Shown: positions 1 through 6,413 of the stretch, one piece after another
How the letters are laid out: the number at the start of each line of letters is the position of its first letter
Position numbering within the stretch: position 1 is the first letter of the stretch
Origin: JBFHES01 sp041584015
GTDB taxonomy: Bacteria > Bacteroidota > Bacteroidia > Bacteroidales > M50B96
Assembly (NCBI GenBank): GCA_041584015.1
Contig: JBFHES010000169.1
Coordinates: forward strand, 1-10,346
Reading direction: 5' to 3'
DNA length: 10,346 nt
The notes under the pieces: model-generated
What the model was told of the DNA's origin: nothing
Database searches by the model: none
Seen by the model: only the letters and a program-made list of their open reading frames with translations
Made by a program: the position numbers and the translations under genes

Positions 1-52
1 CCATTAATAAGTAACTTTATAAAGTAAAAGGTTTCTGGTAAATACAGTTCAT

Positions 53-1561
53 ATGAAAATGACTAATAGTACAATTAGAACTATTCGCTTATTTAGCAGT
101 ACAATTGCAATGTTATTAGCATTTATTGTCTCTCAGGCTCAGAACTATAAACTAGATACGTCTTTTGAGTCTACCTATAAGTTTAGGGAATATAATTCTT
201 GGCCATGGGAAAACAAAACCGGAGTGATATATAATGTGATTCTGGCAGAAGACTCTTCTCTTAGAGTGTTTGGAAGATTTACAAATCCATATGTCAGTGG
301 TTCAGCAGGTGATGTTATTAAGGTCCTAGAAGATGGTACATACTCCAGTGATTTTGAATTCTATGGTGGTAATGCGAACGGATTGCAGGCCAAACAATTT
401 GGTGGTGCCGCATATATTTATCATTCTTATCATTTTGGTATCATAGATATTGAAACGGGTGTAATTAATCAGACATTCATGGATAATAAAAACTTAAGTG
501 ATTGGGGGGGGACATTTTCCGACGTTGGGATTCACAGTGATGGTAGTTTCTTCATTGGCAGTGGACCAGTTTACCATGGAGGTCTTCCTGACGGAAGATA
601 TACGAGGATTGCCAAGATTCATGCAAATGGTTTTTACGATACATCTTTTCATCATGATGCGAATCTAGCTGTAAAGACTATACTAAAATATGATGCGAAT
701 CGATTTATAATTGCAGGTAAATTCTCTGAATATGACTCTGTGCCAACACCATTTATGGCCAGAATTTTTAATGACGGGACTCTTGATACATCATTTCATA
801 GCATTTTCATCTCGGAGCCAAATCCTCTCTATATTCAGGATGATGGTAAAATCTTGGTTGGAGGTTCTTTTAAAATTAACAGATCCGACTTTTATCTGGC
901 ACTCGTAAGAATTAATGCTGATGGTAGTCTTGATCATACATTCAATAATTTTAACAATCTTCAAACCCCAAATGGGCTTTGGACGACTTATGGAAGTACT
1001 CCTATTCATTATGAATCTAGGACAATTTGTATTACCGAACATAACAAACTACTTATTGGTGGTGGCTTCGTTAATTATCAAGGATACACAAGAAACAGAA
1101 TTGCACTAGCAGACATAAACGGTTTCCTCGACACTCTGGCTTTCACGGGAACTGCCATAGATGAATGTAATTCTTGTTATTTTACTTTTGTTCATGATAT
1201 TGTACCTTGTGGCAATGACCGGTATTATATTACAGGAAGGTTCTCTGGATTTGATGGTCATGATGTTGAACCAATAATAAGGATTCGTATACCAGATACA
1301 TCAACTGAAAGCATTAAAGTACCTGAAGTTACCTTGTATCCTAATCCTGCATATAATACTATTGAAGTTAAGCTGCCTGTTAACAGTCAGTACATAAAAG
1401 TGGTTGACCTGAATAGTAAGATATTATTCAGCTCCGAGGTAAATAATGCTAAGCTAAATCTTGTGATAAATTGTTCGGGCTGGGAATCCGGAATTTATTA
1501 TTGTTCAGTAAAACTTTCTAATGGCCAATTTGCGAATAGAAGTTTTGTGATAGCAAAATAG
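53..1561 (+). CDS. Secreted delta-60-repeat protein with T9SS type A sorting domain
   Basis: This 502-residue protein starts with a Sec-type signal peptide (a hydrophobic stretch at about residues 11-28, with probable cleavage near SQAQ at 27-30). The body has a repeated 'NG-x-L/Y-DTSF' signature: DTSF at 35-38, 196-199 and 245-248, DHTF at 294-297 and a degenerate copy near 360. The spacing is about 50 residues where the copies are regular, with 'GKILVGGSF'-like strands between them. This is the pattern of delta-60 repeats, which form a beta-propeller-like fold. Residues 424-502 are a C-terminal domain beginning 'LYPNPAYN', which directs export through the type IX secretion system and is normally cleaved on the surface. 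The binding partner and function are unknown. A second in-frame ATG lies two codons downstream (59) and could also be the start. The gene points towards the tRNA fragment, is separated from it by a terminator, and probably belongs to the chromosome outside the element. A run of eight G lies inside the frame at 504-511. Confidence 0.9.
   Translation: MKMTNSTIRTIRLFSSTIAMLLAFIVSQAQNYKLDTSFESTYKFREYNSWPWENKTGVIYNVILAEDSSLRVFGRFTNPYVSGSAGDVIKVLEDGTYSSDFEFYGGNANGLQAKQFGGAAYIYHSYHFGIIDIETGVINQTFMDNKNLSDWGGTFSDVGIHSDGSFFIGSGPVYHGGLPDGRYTRIAKIHANGFYDTSFHHDANLAVKTILKYDANRFIIAGKFSEYDSVPTPFMARIFNDGTLDTSFHSIFISEPNPLYIQDDGKILVGGSFKINRSDFYLALVRINADGSLDHTFNNFNNLQTPNGLWTTYGSTPIHYESRTICITEHNKLLIGGGFVNYQGYTRNRIALADINGFLDTLAFTGTAIDECNSCYFTFVHDIVPCGNDRYYITGRFSGFDGHDVEPIIRIRIPDTSTESIKVPEVTLYPNPAYNTIEVKLPVNSQYIKVVDLNSKILFSSEVNNAKLNLVINCSGWESGIYYCSVKLSNGQFANRSFVIAK
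504..511 (+). repeat. Poly-G tract (G8) inside the secreted-protein gene
   Basis: Eight consecutive G residues encode part of Trp151-Gly152-Gly153 of the delta-60-repeat protein. Long G runs are rare in DNA this AT-rich. They are typical slipped-strand sites and also typical places for sequencing indels. The frame is intact across the run here. Confidence 0.9.
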
Positions 1562-1630
1562 GAAAGCTTATAAACATCTCTTCAACTCCTAACAAAATCC
1601 AATTCAAAATAAATTTGCAAAAACTGACCA

Positions 1631-1658
1631 GACAGATGACATCTACTGTAGATTTGTC
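1631..1658. repeat. Imperfect dyad around a 13-bp palindrome
   Basis: ATCTACTGTAGAT at 1641-1653 is a perfect palindrome around one central base. It lies inside a wider imperfect dyad in which GACAGAT (1631-1637) faces ATTTGTC (1652-1658), with one G-T position; the two registers are alternatives. It lies about 70 bp after the end of the secreted-protein gene and lacks a following T tract. It could be a weak transcript-end hairpin or an operator, and no function can be assigned. Confidence 0.3.
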
Positions 1659-1699
1659 GGCATTTTCACCATGCTAATTCTTATACATTCTTTGGATTT

Positions 1700-1721
1700 T
1701 TGCTTGCAAATTGCTTGCAAA
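1700..1721 (+). repeat. Perfect 11-bp tandem duplication (TTGCTTGCAAA x2)
   Basis: TTGCTTGCAAA occurs twice back to back (1700-1710 and 1711-1721). It lies about 50 bp from the tRNA fragment, on the side that should be original chromosome. Each unit contains GCAAA, also present in the GTGGGCAAATT repeats on the other side of the tRNA fragment, with similar spacing (11 versus 12 bp). It may be coincidence or a recombinase/accessory-protein site. Confidence 0.5.
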
Positions 1722-1759
1722 TAAAAAAGCACCTACTGCTTATTTCGCTGTAAGTGCTT
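1722..1759 (-). terminator. Rho-independent terminator downstream of the tRNA-Met fragment
   Basis: On the minus strand, AAGCAC (1759-1754) pairs with GTGCTT (1732-1727). The stem continues through a G-U pair, a 3-bp TAC/GTA block, one mismatch and a GC/GC pair, and closes on a 7-nt loop. A run of six T residues (complement of 1723-1728) ends it. The hairpin starts about 10 nt after the 3' end of the tRNA fragment, so it is probably the original terminator of the tRNA gene. This supports the left side being ancestral chromosome. Confidence 0.8.
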
Positions 1760-1769
1760 GATTTTTAAG

Positions 1770-1814
1770 TAGCGAGAGCGTGACTTGAACACGCGACCTC
1801 ATGATTATGAATCA
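1770..1814 (-). pseudogene. 3' half of a tRNA-Met(CAT) gene; probable att core of an integrated element
   Basis: On the minus strand this reads as the 3' half of a tRNA: the last three bases of the 5' anticodon stem, the 7-nt loop TTCATAA with anticodon CAT, the 3' stem TCATG, a 5-nt variable loop, a perfect T stem GCGTG/CACGC around T-loop TTCAAGT, the acceptor strand TCTCGCT and discriminator A. Similarity to a tRNA stops abruptly at 1814/1815: the 5' anticodon stem loses pairing and no D arm or 5' acceptor strand (AGCGAGA expected) follows. A tRNA cut inside the anticodon stem beside a tyrosine recombinase is the classic direct-repeat copy left when an element integrates at a tRNA 3' end. 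Elongator Met is most likely, because the stem lacks the three G-C pairs of initiator tRNA; tRNA-Ile2 (CAT) cannot be wholly excluded. This fragment cannot make a functional tRNA, so an intact copy should lie elsewhere, most likely at the far end of the element. Confidence 0.85.
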
Positions 1815-1830
1815 CAAATTAGTACAATTA

Positions 1831-2029
1831 CATACAAATAAATACAACACAAAAACACTTATTTATCTGATTTTATGAATATTACAAAAATACTAAAATA
1901 ATTCAATTACACCTTTTTGTATCCATTTGTATCAATGGGTGGGCAAATTAGTGGGCAAATTTTTCAAGTAATATCATGATGTAATTCAGTAATAATAGAC
2001 ATAACAGCTAGTATTAAAATCATACAAAT
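1831..2029. repeat. ATACAAAT / ATTTGTAT repeat family near att
   Basis: CATACAAAT occurs at 1831-1839 and 2021-2029 in direct orientation. Its complement ATTTGTAT lies at 1925-1932, within a tandem pair of TTTGTATC (1916-1923 and 1926-1933, period 10 bp). The pair directly abuts the GTGGGCAAATT cluster. A one-helical-turn period next to att suggests protein-binding sites such as accessory-factor sites. In such AT-rich DNA some of this could be chance. Confidence 0.45.
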
Positions 2030-2049
2030 TCAATATGGGTGGGCAAATT
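1935..2049 (+). repeat. Three direct repeats of GTGGGCAAATT (candidate recombinase arm-type sites)
   Basis: GTGGGCAAATT is exact at 1939-1949, 1951-1961 and 2039-2049. Copies 1 and 3 extend left to a shared 15-mer, ATGGGTGGGCAAATT (1935-1949 and 2035-2049). Copies 2 and 3 extend right to GTGGGCAAATTTTTC (1951-1965 and 2039-2053). The first two are 12 bp apart and the third is 88 bp further on, just upstream of the recombinase -7 box. Short direct repeats between the att core and the gene for an integrase with an N-terminal arm-binding domain are the usual form of arm-type sites. The third copy lies where bound recombinase could block its own promoter. Confidence 0.7.
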
Positions 2050-2053
2050 TTTC

Positions 2054-2061
2054 TATATTTG
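2054..2061 (+). promoter_or_regulatory. Bacteroidota-type -7 box of the recombinase promoter
   Basis: TATATTTG matches the TAnnTTTG -7 consensus of Bacteroidota sigma-ABfr promoters. It lies 21 bp before the ATG at 2083, leaving a short A-rich leader with no Shine-Dalgarno sequence, as is common in this phylum. No convincing -33 TTG is seen at the expected spacing. The third GTGGGCAAATT copy lies in the -33/-7 interval. Confidence 0.6.
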
Positions 2062-2082
2062 CTCATAACTAAAAAAAACACG

Positions 2083-3327
2083 ATGATTAATTCAGCTGCA
2101 ACCTATACTATATCGTTAGATACAAGAAGAGCAAGAAAGGATGGAACCTATCCAGTCAAGCTGCGCGTATTCTTCAAAAAACAAAAGAAGAGGTATAGCA
2201 CTAACCTTTCAATTTCTGAAGAGGACTTCAGGCTTGCTTACATTGAACGTCCCATATCACAGAAACATAAAAAGCTAAGAAAACAGATTAGAGAGCTGGA
2301 ACAACAAATAAATGAAATACTGGAAGGTATTGGCGTATTTACCTTTGAGAAGTTTGAATCGCGTATTCAGACTAAAAGTGCCGAAAATGATCTCTTTTCA
2401 ATGTTCGATTTGTATGAGCAAAAGCTTCGAACAGAAAAAAGAATAAATTCTGCTAACTCATATAAACAAGCTAAAAAAGCGATACAAAAATATACAAAGA
2501 AACAAAACTTGCCATTTGAAGAGGTTGATGTCAAGTTTCTCAACAAACTTGAAAAGCAAATGATGAACGACGGACGCTCGTCATCAACAGTTGGAATTTA
2601 TGCCAGAAATATAAGAAGCTTATTTAATCAAGCAATTCAAGAAGGTTTTGTAAAAGAGGACTACTACCCTTTCGGACGCGGAAAATATCAAATCCCCCAT
2701 ACTCCAAAAACATATAAAGCCCTATCTATAGAGCAAGTTGGATTACTGCTAGAAGCCGAGGTTGAACCGGATAGCTCTGAAGAGTTCTTTCGCGATTTGT
2801 GGTTCTTCTCCTATTTTGGCAATGGTATCAATACGAAAGACATGGTACTTATTAAATATTCAAACATCAAAGACAATGTCATCCAGTTTAAACGTGCTAA
2901 AACCTTATTAACGAATAAGACAGCGCCCGAAGGACAGATACAAATAATAGAGCCCCTGCAAGCCATAATCGACAAATGGGGGAATCCAAGGTCAAACCAG
3001 AATTACTTATTGCCAATACTTACATCCGGCATATCTGACGAAGAGATTGCTAAAAGAGTGAGTCAAACGAATAAGCAAATCAGAAAGTACATCAACAGAA
3101 TTGGGCAAAGAGTTGGCATTACAGAGCACATTACTACTCAACATGCACGTCATAGCTTTGCAACAGTAATGGCATTATCTGGTGTTCCCCTAGCTGTAAT
3201 ATCACAAAAGCTAACGCACGGAAACATTTCAACCACCGATAAGTATATCGGAAGGATAGACAGCCTAAAGGATATGGAGATCTCAAATTTACTAATACCC
3301 AAAAAGACAAAACCCAAAACAGACTAA
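2083..3327 (+). CDS. Tyrosine recombinase / site-specific integrase (Bacteroidota type)
   Basis: This 414-residue protein should cut and rejoin DNA at the adjacent att site. Its N-terminus (about 8-50, 'RKDGTYPVKLRV') matches the Bacteroidota arm-DNA-binding domain. A SAM-like core-binding domain follows (about 103-190), then the catalytic domain (about 212-400). Visible catalytic positions are Lys273 in 'RAKT', Arg356 in 'HARHSF', His379 in 'LTHG' and nucleophile Tyr388 in 'DKYIG'. Two positions deviate: box I reads 'NGIN', with Asn250 where many integrases have Arg, and the residue three before Arg356 is Gln353 instead of His. Similar box I changes are known in Bacteroidota integrases such as IntDOT, so the enzyme may be active. 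An upstream in-frame ATG at 2035 lies inside a repeat and upstream of the -7 box, and it adds 16 residues unlike the family, so I chose 2083. The stop overlaps the next start by one base. Confidence 0.92.
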   Translation: MINSAATYTISLDTRRARKDGTYPVKLRVFFKKQKKRYSTNLSISEEDFRLAYIERPISQKHKKLRKQIRELEQQINEILEGIGVFTFEKFESRIQTKSAENDLFSMFDLYEQKLRTEKRINSANSYKQAKKAIQKYTKKQNLPFEEVDVKFLNKLEKQMMNDGRSSSTVGIYARNIRSLFNQAIQEGFVKEDYYPFGRGKYQIPHTPKTYKALSIEQVGLLLEAEVEPDSSEEFFRDLWFFSYFGNGINTKDMVLIKYSNIKDNVIQFKRAKTLLTNKTAPEGQIQIIEPLQAIIDKWGNPRSNQNYLLPILTSGISDEEIAKRVSQTNKQIRKYINRIGQRVGITEHITTQHARHSFATVMALSGVPLAVISQKLTHGNISTTDKYIGRIDSLKDMEISNLLIPKKTKPKTD

Positions 3328-4178
3328 TGACATACACCGACAAACATGCCCTTGAGGTCAGCAAAAAAGTAGCCCTATTTGAAAAACGATATCACAGGTT
3401 TATTAGACAAGCATACAAAGCCAACAAAGATCTTAACACTGAATACATTCAATATGAAATTCTTTCCTGCATTCGTAAAAAGAAGCTCGATTTAATTACC
3501 AGACATCCGGGCTCTGACCGTTATTTAGAAAACCTCTACATAAGAATCAGTCAGGCATATTATGAGATCATACGGAAATATAAGAAAAACCACATAGAGC
3601 ATCTTATAACAGAGCTATCGAGTATTAAGGATCTGCTACTTCCCTCCTATTCAAAACAGAACTACTCGCAAGAAGAGCTGGAGCTTGTGATAAACTTTAC
3701 TAATAAATTCACCATTGATCAGGCCACTACTTTTATTGCAAAAAGAGTAAGCTATGAGAACTTAATTAGTGAATTAACTGAAACTTCAATTCGCAAAGAT
3801 GAAGATGTTATTATAGAAGAACCACATGCTGACGATTCCAAACCTAACCCAGGCATTTCGGCATCAACTCGCAAAGAAAGCCTTGATATAGTCGAAGGCA
3901 ATCTACCGGAAGCATCTTGTGAAAATCATGAATCTCTTGTACATAACGAGTTCATGAATGCCGAACAAGCTGCAGAATTCACCGGTTATAGCATTCACAC
4001 AATTCGAAAAAAGACATCATTAAATAAAATCCCATTCCATAAGTTGCCGAACAGTTCCGCTGTGCGCTATTCGAGAACAGAGTTACAGGAATGGATGGCT
4101 AGCGGTAAAACGTATAGCCAAACACCATTACTGGAAAACATTTCAATAGGGATTAAAAAACGGAACGGGAGGAAGTAA
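3327..4178 (+). CDS. HTH (excisionase/MerR-like) DNA-binding protein coupled to the integrase
   Basis: This 283-residue protein starts on the last base of the integrase stop (TAATG), which implies translational coupling and one mRNA. Residues about 209-257 form a winged helix-turn-helix of the excisionase/HTH_17 type: 'MNAEQAAEFTGYSIHTIRKK', a basic turn ending 'IPFHKL', a wing around 'AVRYSR', then 'TELQEWM'. The N-terminal 100 residues are helical, rich in Lys, Tyr and Ile, and match no family I recognise. Residues about 155-205 are acidic, low-complexity and probably disordered, forming a linker. The tail (about 258-283) is basic. Its position right after the recombinase suggests a recombination directionality factor or a regulator of the element. 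It is much larger than classical Xis proteins (about 70-100 residues), so it may do more than bend DNA. The DNA-binding role is well supported; the excision role is inference. Confidence 0.8.
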   Translation: MTYTDKHALEVSKKVALFEKRYHRFIRQAYKANKDLNTEYIQYEILSCIRKKKLDLITRHPGSDRYLENLYIRISQAYYEIIRKYKKNHIEHLITELSSIKDLLLPSYSKQNYSQEELELVINFTNKFTIDQATTFIAKRVSYENLISELTETSIRKDEDVIIEEPHADDSKPNPGISASTRKESLDIVEGNLPEASCENHESLVHNEFMNAEQAAEFTGYSIHTIRKKTSLNKIPFHKLPNSSAVRYSRTELQEWMASGKTYSQTPLLENISIGIKKRNGRK

Positions 4179-4262
4179 AACATATTCAATATATGATTAA
4201 AAAAGTCAAGTTAAACTCAAATATTGTAATCAGTAGAAATTACTTCTTGAAATTAAAAGGAA
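4179..4262. other. Convergent intergenic gap
   Basis: This short AT-rich gap separates the convergent HTH and beta-propeller genes. It contains a wide TGATTA (4194-4199) / TAATCA (4227-4232) inverted repeat and a small CATAT/ATATG dyad near 4181-4195. Neither resembles a strong intrinsic terminator. Confidence 0.4.
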
Positions 4263-6308
4263 TTAATAGATCACAATCTTCTCTTGATGGATTCTTCGAC
4301 CATCCCTAAGAACATTCATCAAATACAATCCACTTTTTTGAATGGTGAAACTTGAGTTATTTCCAGTATCACTTATTTGTTCATGAACCGTCTGACCATG
4401 TACATTCAATACAACAATTTTACTAATTTCTGAGTTAGTCCGTATATTCACGGTTCCTGAAGAAGGGTTTGGATAGACCAGAATATTGCTTAATACTTGA
4501 TTATCTTCAATACCAAGTGCCTCTGCATTGATAACATTGACCGTATTTGCATCATAGTCAACATACCATATTCTTCCATCCGGACCAATTTTAATACCCA
4601 TTATCCCCTGTGCTAATGTACCAATGCGACTAAGCTCAAGTGCAGGTGAAACTGAAATGTCATAAATAATAATCTCACCAGTTGAATAATCACTCACAAT
4701 CATTCTATTCTCAACGACATCGATTCCTGCAGGTTCAACCAGGCCTGCGTCTACCATAATTTCAACATTATAGCCGGTAACATACTTATATTCAGCAACA
4801 TTTTCAAAAGGTCCAAATGAAGGAGTTCCTCCTAAATTCCCAGTATTTAGTTCTATTCGAAATACTCGTTGGTTCCCATAGTCCACTACATATACCCAGC
4901 CATCATCTACGACAAGGTGACTCACTACTTTATTATTTGGATCTTTGGCAACTGAAAAGTCATTGTATCGATGAATGATTCCATCGCCATGGAAGGAATT
5001 CCCTGGTCCATGATCATCAACAAAATCATAACGGACAATATCATTACCATACCCGTCAAAAACCCAAAAGACATTATCTTTCTCACTAGCAATCCCTTGA
5101 GAATAGGGAGAAACATGTAACATATCAAGGTGACTTCCATTACCTCCTGATGGCTCCGCATAAATAGACAAATCACTTGACCATAGTGCTGGCCCAGTAA
5201 ATGGGTCGCCTCCATTATGGTTGGCATCAAAAACACCGGATGATGTTGCAAAATTTCCGTTGGTGCTGAACGCAATACCCGTTGGAAGAGACATGAAATG
5301 CCAAGCGTTACCATCTGATTTACTAATAGAAGATTGATTCAGTTCACCTGCATTATCAATAATAACCGTACTTCCACCAATTGACTCCGTCCTTTTATTT
5401 AAAACCCAAAGTTGATTCTTAGATAAAAAGGGATGGAAGTCAAGATCCGTTGGAGTGATAACGGAGTTTGAGGCATTAGCAATCTGTTCAATATTGGTAG
5501 TTGCATTCACATAGTTATCAATTATATTTGGTGTCCCAACACCTATTTCAATATTCATTTGAAGTGTATCATTGCTATTATTCATATCTGGATTTCCATT
5601 AATATTAGTAATCCAAACTTTCAATAAATATGTACCTAATGTGGCATTCCAAACTGTTGCATGTGAGAAAGTAGCTGCCTCAAAGTTTTGAATGCTTAAA
5701 CCTGAGATTGAAGTGGTTTCGATTGGATCATTGTTAATTTGATAATTTAAATCCAAAGAAGTTACTGTGTCACTTCCATAATTAAAATAAGTTCCTGCAA
5801 TTGTTTTTGAACCTTCATAGTCATATACAGATGGCGACGATAAAGAGTGGACGCCCAAATCATGGGCAAATGGTTCGCTCGCCTCAAATTGATACGTGAG
5901 GTTACTTCCTGTAACCGAATGAAAATTATTGATAATAAATCCGCTTACACTTAACTCAAATTCAAATCCTCCATCTCCCCAATCGTCGGTATAAACAAGG
6001 TCATAAGTTGCTCCATCCACTAAACAAATTGAATCAACATTTATCGTTGCATTATTTGCATAACCACCTGGACTTTGATTTTGCGAACCTCCTCCATTAC
6101 AACCAACTGCTAGATTACCACCTGAAACAATTGTTCCAACACCACAAGCATTACCACTTGGGACAATCTCCCAATACCCCTCATAGGCATAATCATCAGT
6201 TGATATTGTTATATCAATTGCCACTTCTCCCGGTAGACATTGTGCACTTAACAAATAACTTCCGGCAACAAATATCAATACAAGCATTGACTTTATAATT
6301 TCTTTCAT
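4263..6308 (-). CDS. Secreted beta-propeller protein (NHL-like) with T9SS type A sorting domain
   Basis: This 681-residue protein has a signal peptide (hydrophobic about 7-20, cleavage near 'LSAQ' at 20-23). Residues about 24-145 form an N-terminal beta domain with 'DDYAYEGYWEI' and a Gly/Asn-rich segment, a type often seen at the start of Bacteroidota secreted proteins. Residues about 150-255 look like an Ig-like/CARDB domain ('SLDLNYQINN', 'NDTLQMNIEIG'). Residues about 285-595 have repeated blade-like motifs such as 'GWVYVVDYGNQRVFRI', 'MIVSDYSTGEIIIYDI' and 'GRIWYVDYDANTVNVI', typical of NHL/SMP-30-like propellers. Residues about 608-681 ('VYPNPSSG' onward) are the T9SS sorting domain. 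No catalytic residues can be assigned. It lies 105 bp downstream of the multicopper oxidase on the same strand, so the two may be co-transcribed. It could be a surface partner of the oxidase or an unrelated scaffold; nothing in it is copper-specific. Confidence 0.88.
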   Translation of the reverse strand: MKEIIKSMLVLIFVAGSYLLSAQCLPGEVAIDITISTDDYAYEGYWEIVPSGNACGVGTIVSGGNLAVGCNGGGSQNQSPGGYANNATINVDSICLVDGATYDLVYTDDWGDGGFEFELSVSGFIINNFHSVTGSNLTYQFEASEPFAHDLGVHSLSSPSVYDYEGSKTIAGTYFNYGSDTVTSLDLNYQINNDPIETTSISGLSIQNFEAATFSHATVWNATLGTYLLKVWITNINGNPDMNNSNDTLQMNIEIGVGTPNIIDNYVNATTNIEQIANASNSVITPTDLDFHPFLSKNQLWVLNKRTESIGGSTVIIDNAGELNQSSISKSDGNAWHFMSLPTGIAFSTNGNFATSSGVFDANHNGGDPFTGPALWSSDLSIYAEPSGGNGSHLDMLHVSPYSQGIASEKDNVFWVFDGYGNDIVRYDFVDDHGPGNSFHGDGIIHRYNDFSVAKDPNNKVVSHLVVDDGWVYVVDYGNQRVFRIELNTGNLGGTPSFGPFENVAEYKYVTGYNVEIMVDAGLVEPAGIDVVENRMIVSDYSTGEIIIYDISVSPALELSRIGTLAQGIMGIKIGPDGRIWYVDYDANTVNVINAEALGIEDNQVLSNILVYPNPSSGTVNIRTNSEISKIVVLNVHGQTVHEQISDTGNNSSFTIQKSGLYLMNVLRDGRRIHQEKIVIY

Positions 6309-6413
6309 AATAGGTTTTGTATTGTTTAATTTTTTCAGTCACTCTGCGATTATGAATACAGGTGCTTTGTGACATTTGCTATAATTGTGTATTAACAGAT
6401 GGCTTTACTAACT

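Larger units (their letters stand above)
1562..2082. other. Gene-free junction region between chromosome and recombinase
   Basis: I see no credible protein-coding gene in these 521 bp. From left to right the region holds an imperfect dyad (1631-1658), a tandem 11-bp duplication (1700-1721), a minus-strand intrinsic terminator (1722-1759), the 3' half of a tRNA-Met gene (1770-1814, minus strand), a very AT-rich stretch, repeat clusters (1831-2049) and the recombinase promoter (about 2054-2061). This combination is typical of an attachment site beside an integrase gene. Confidence 0.8.

Noticed and set aside
1770..1845. A complete tRNA-Met gene on the minus strand
   Set aside because: Only the 3' half is present. 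Beyond 1814 the anticodon stem stops pairing and there is no D arm or 5' acceptor strand.
1831..2049. CRISPR array or phage origin iterons
   Set aside because: The repeats are only 8-15 bp, with irregular spacing and few copies. There are no cas or replication genes nearby, and the position beside att and integrase explains them better.
4925..5314. Other overlapping ORFs inside the propeller gene and elsewhere (for example 711-908, 791-1042, 7057-7290, 9382-9633)
   Set aside because: All lie within genes with strong domain evidence in another frame, and none has recognisable protein features.
6008..6298. A His/Leu-rich ORF on the plus strand
   Set aside because: It is antisense to the N-terminal region of the propeller gene. 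Its composition is a by-product of the opposite-strand codons, and it has no signal, motif or promoter.
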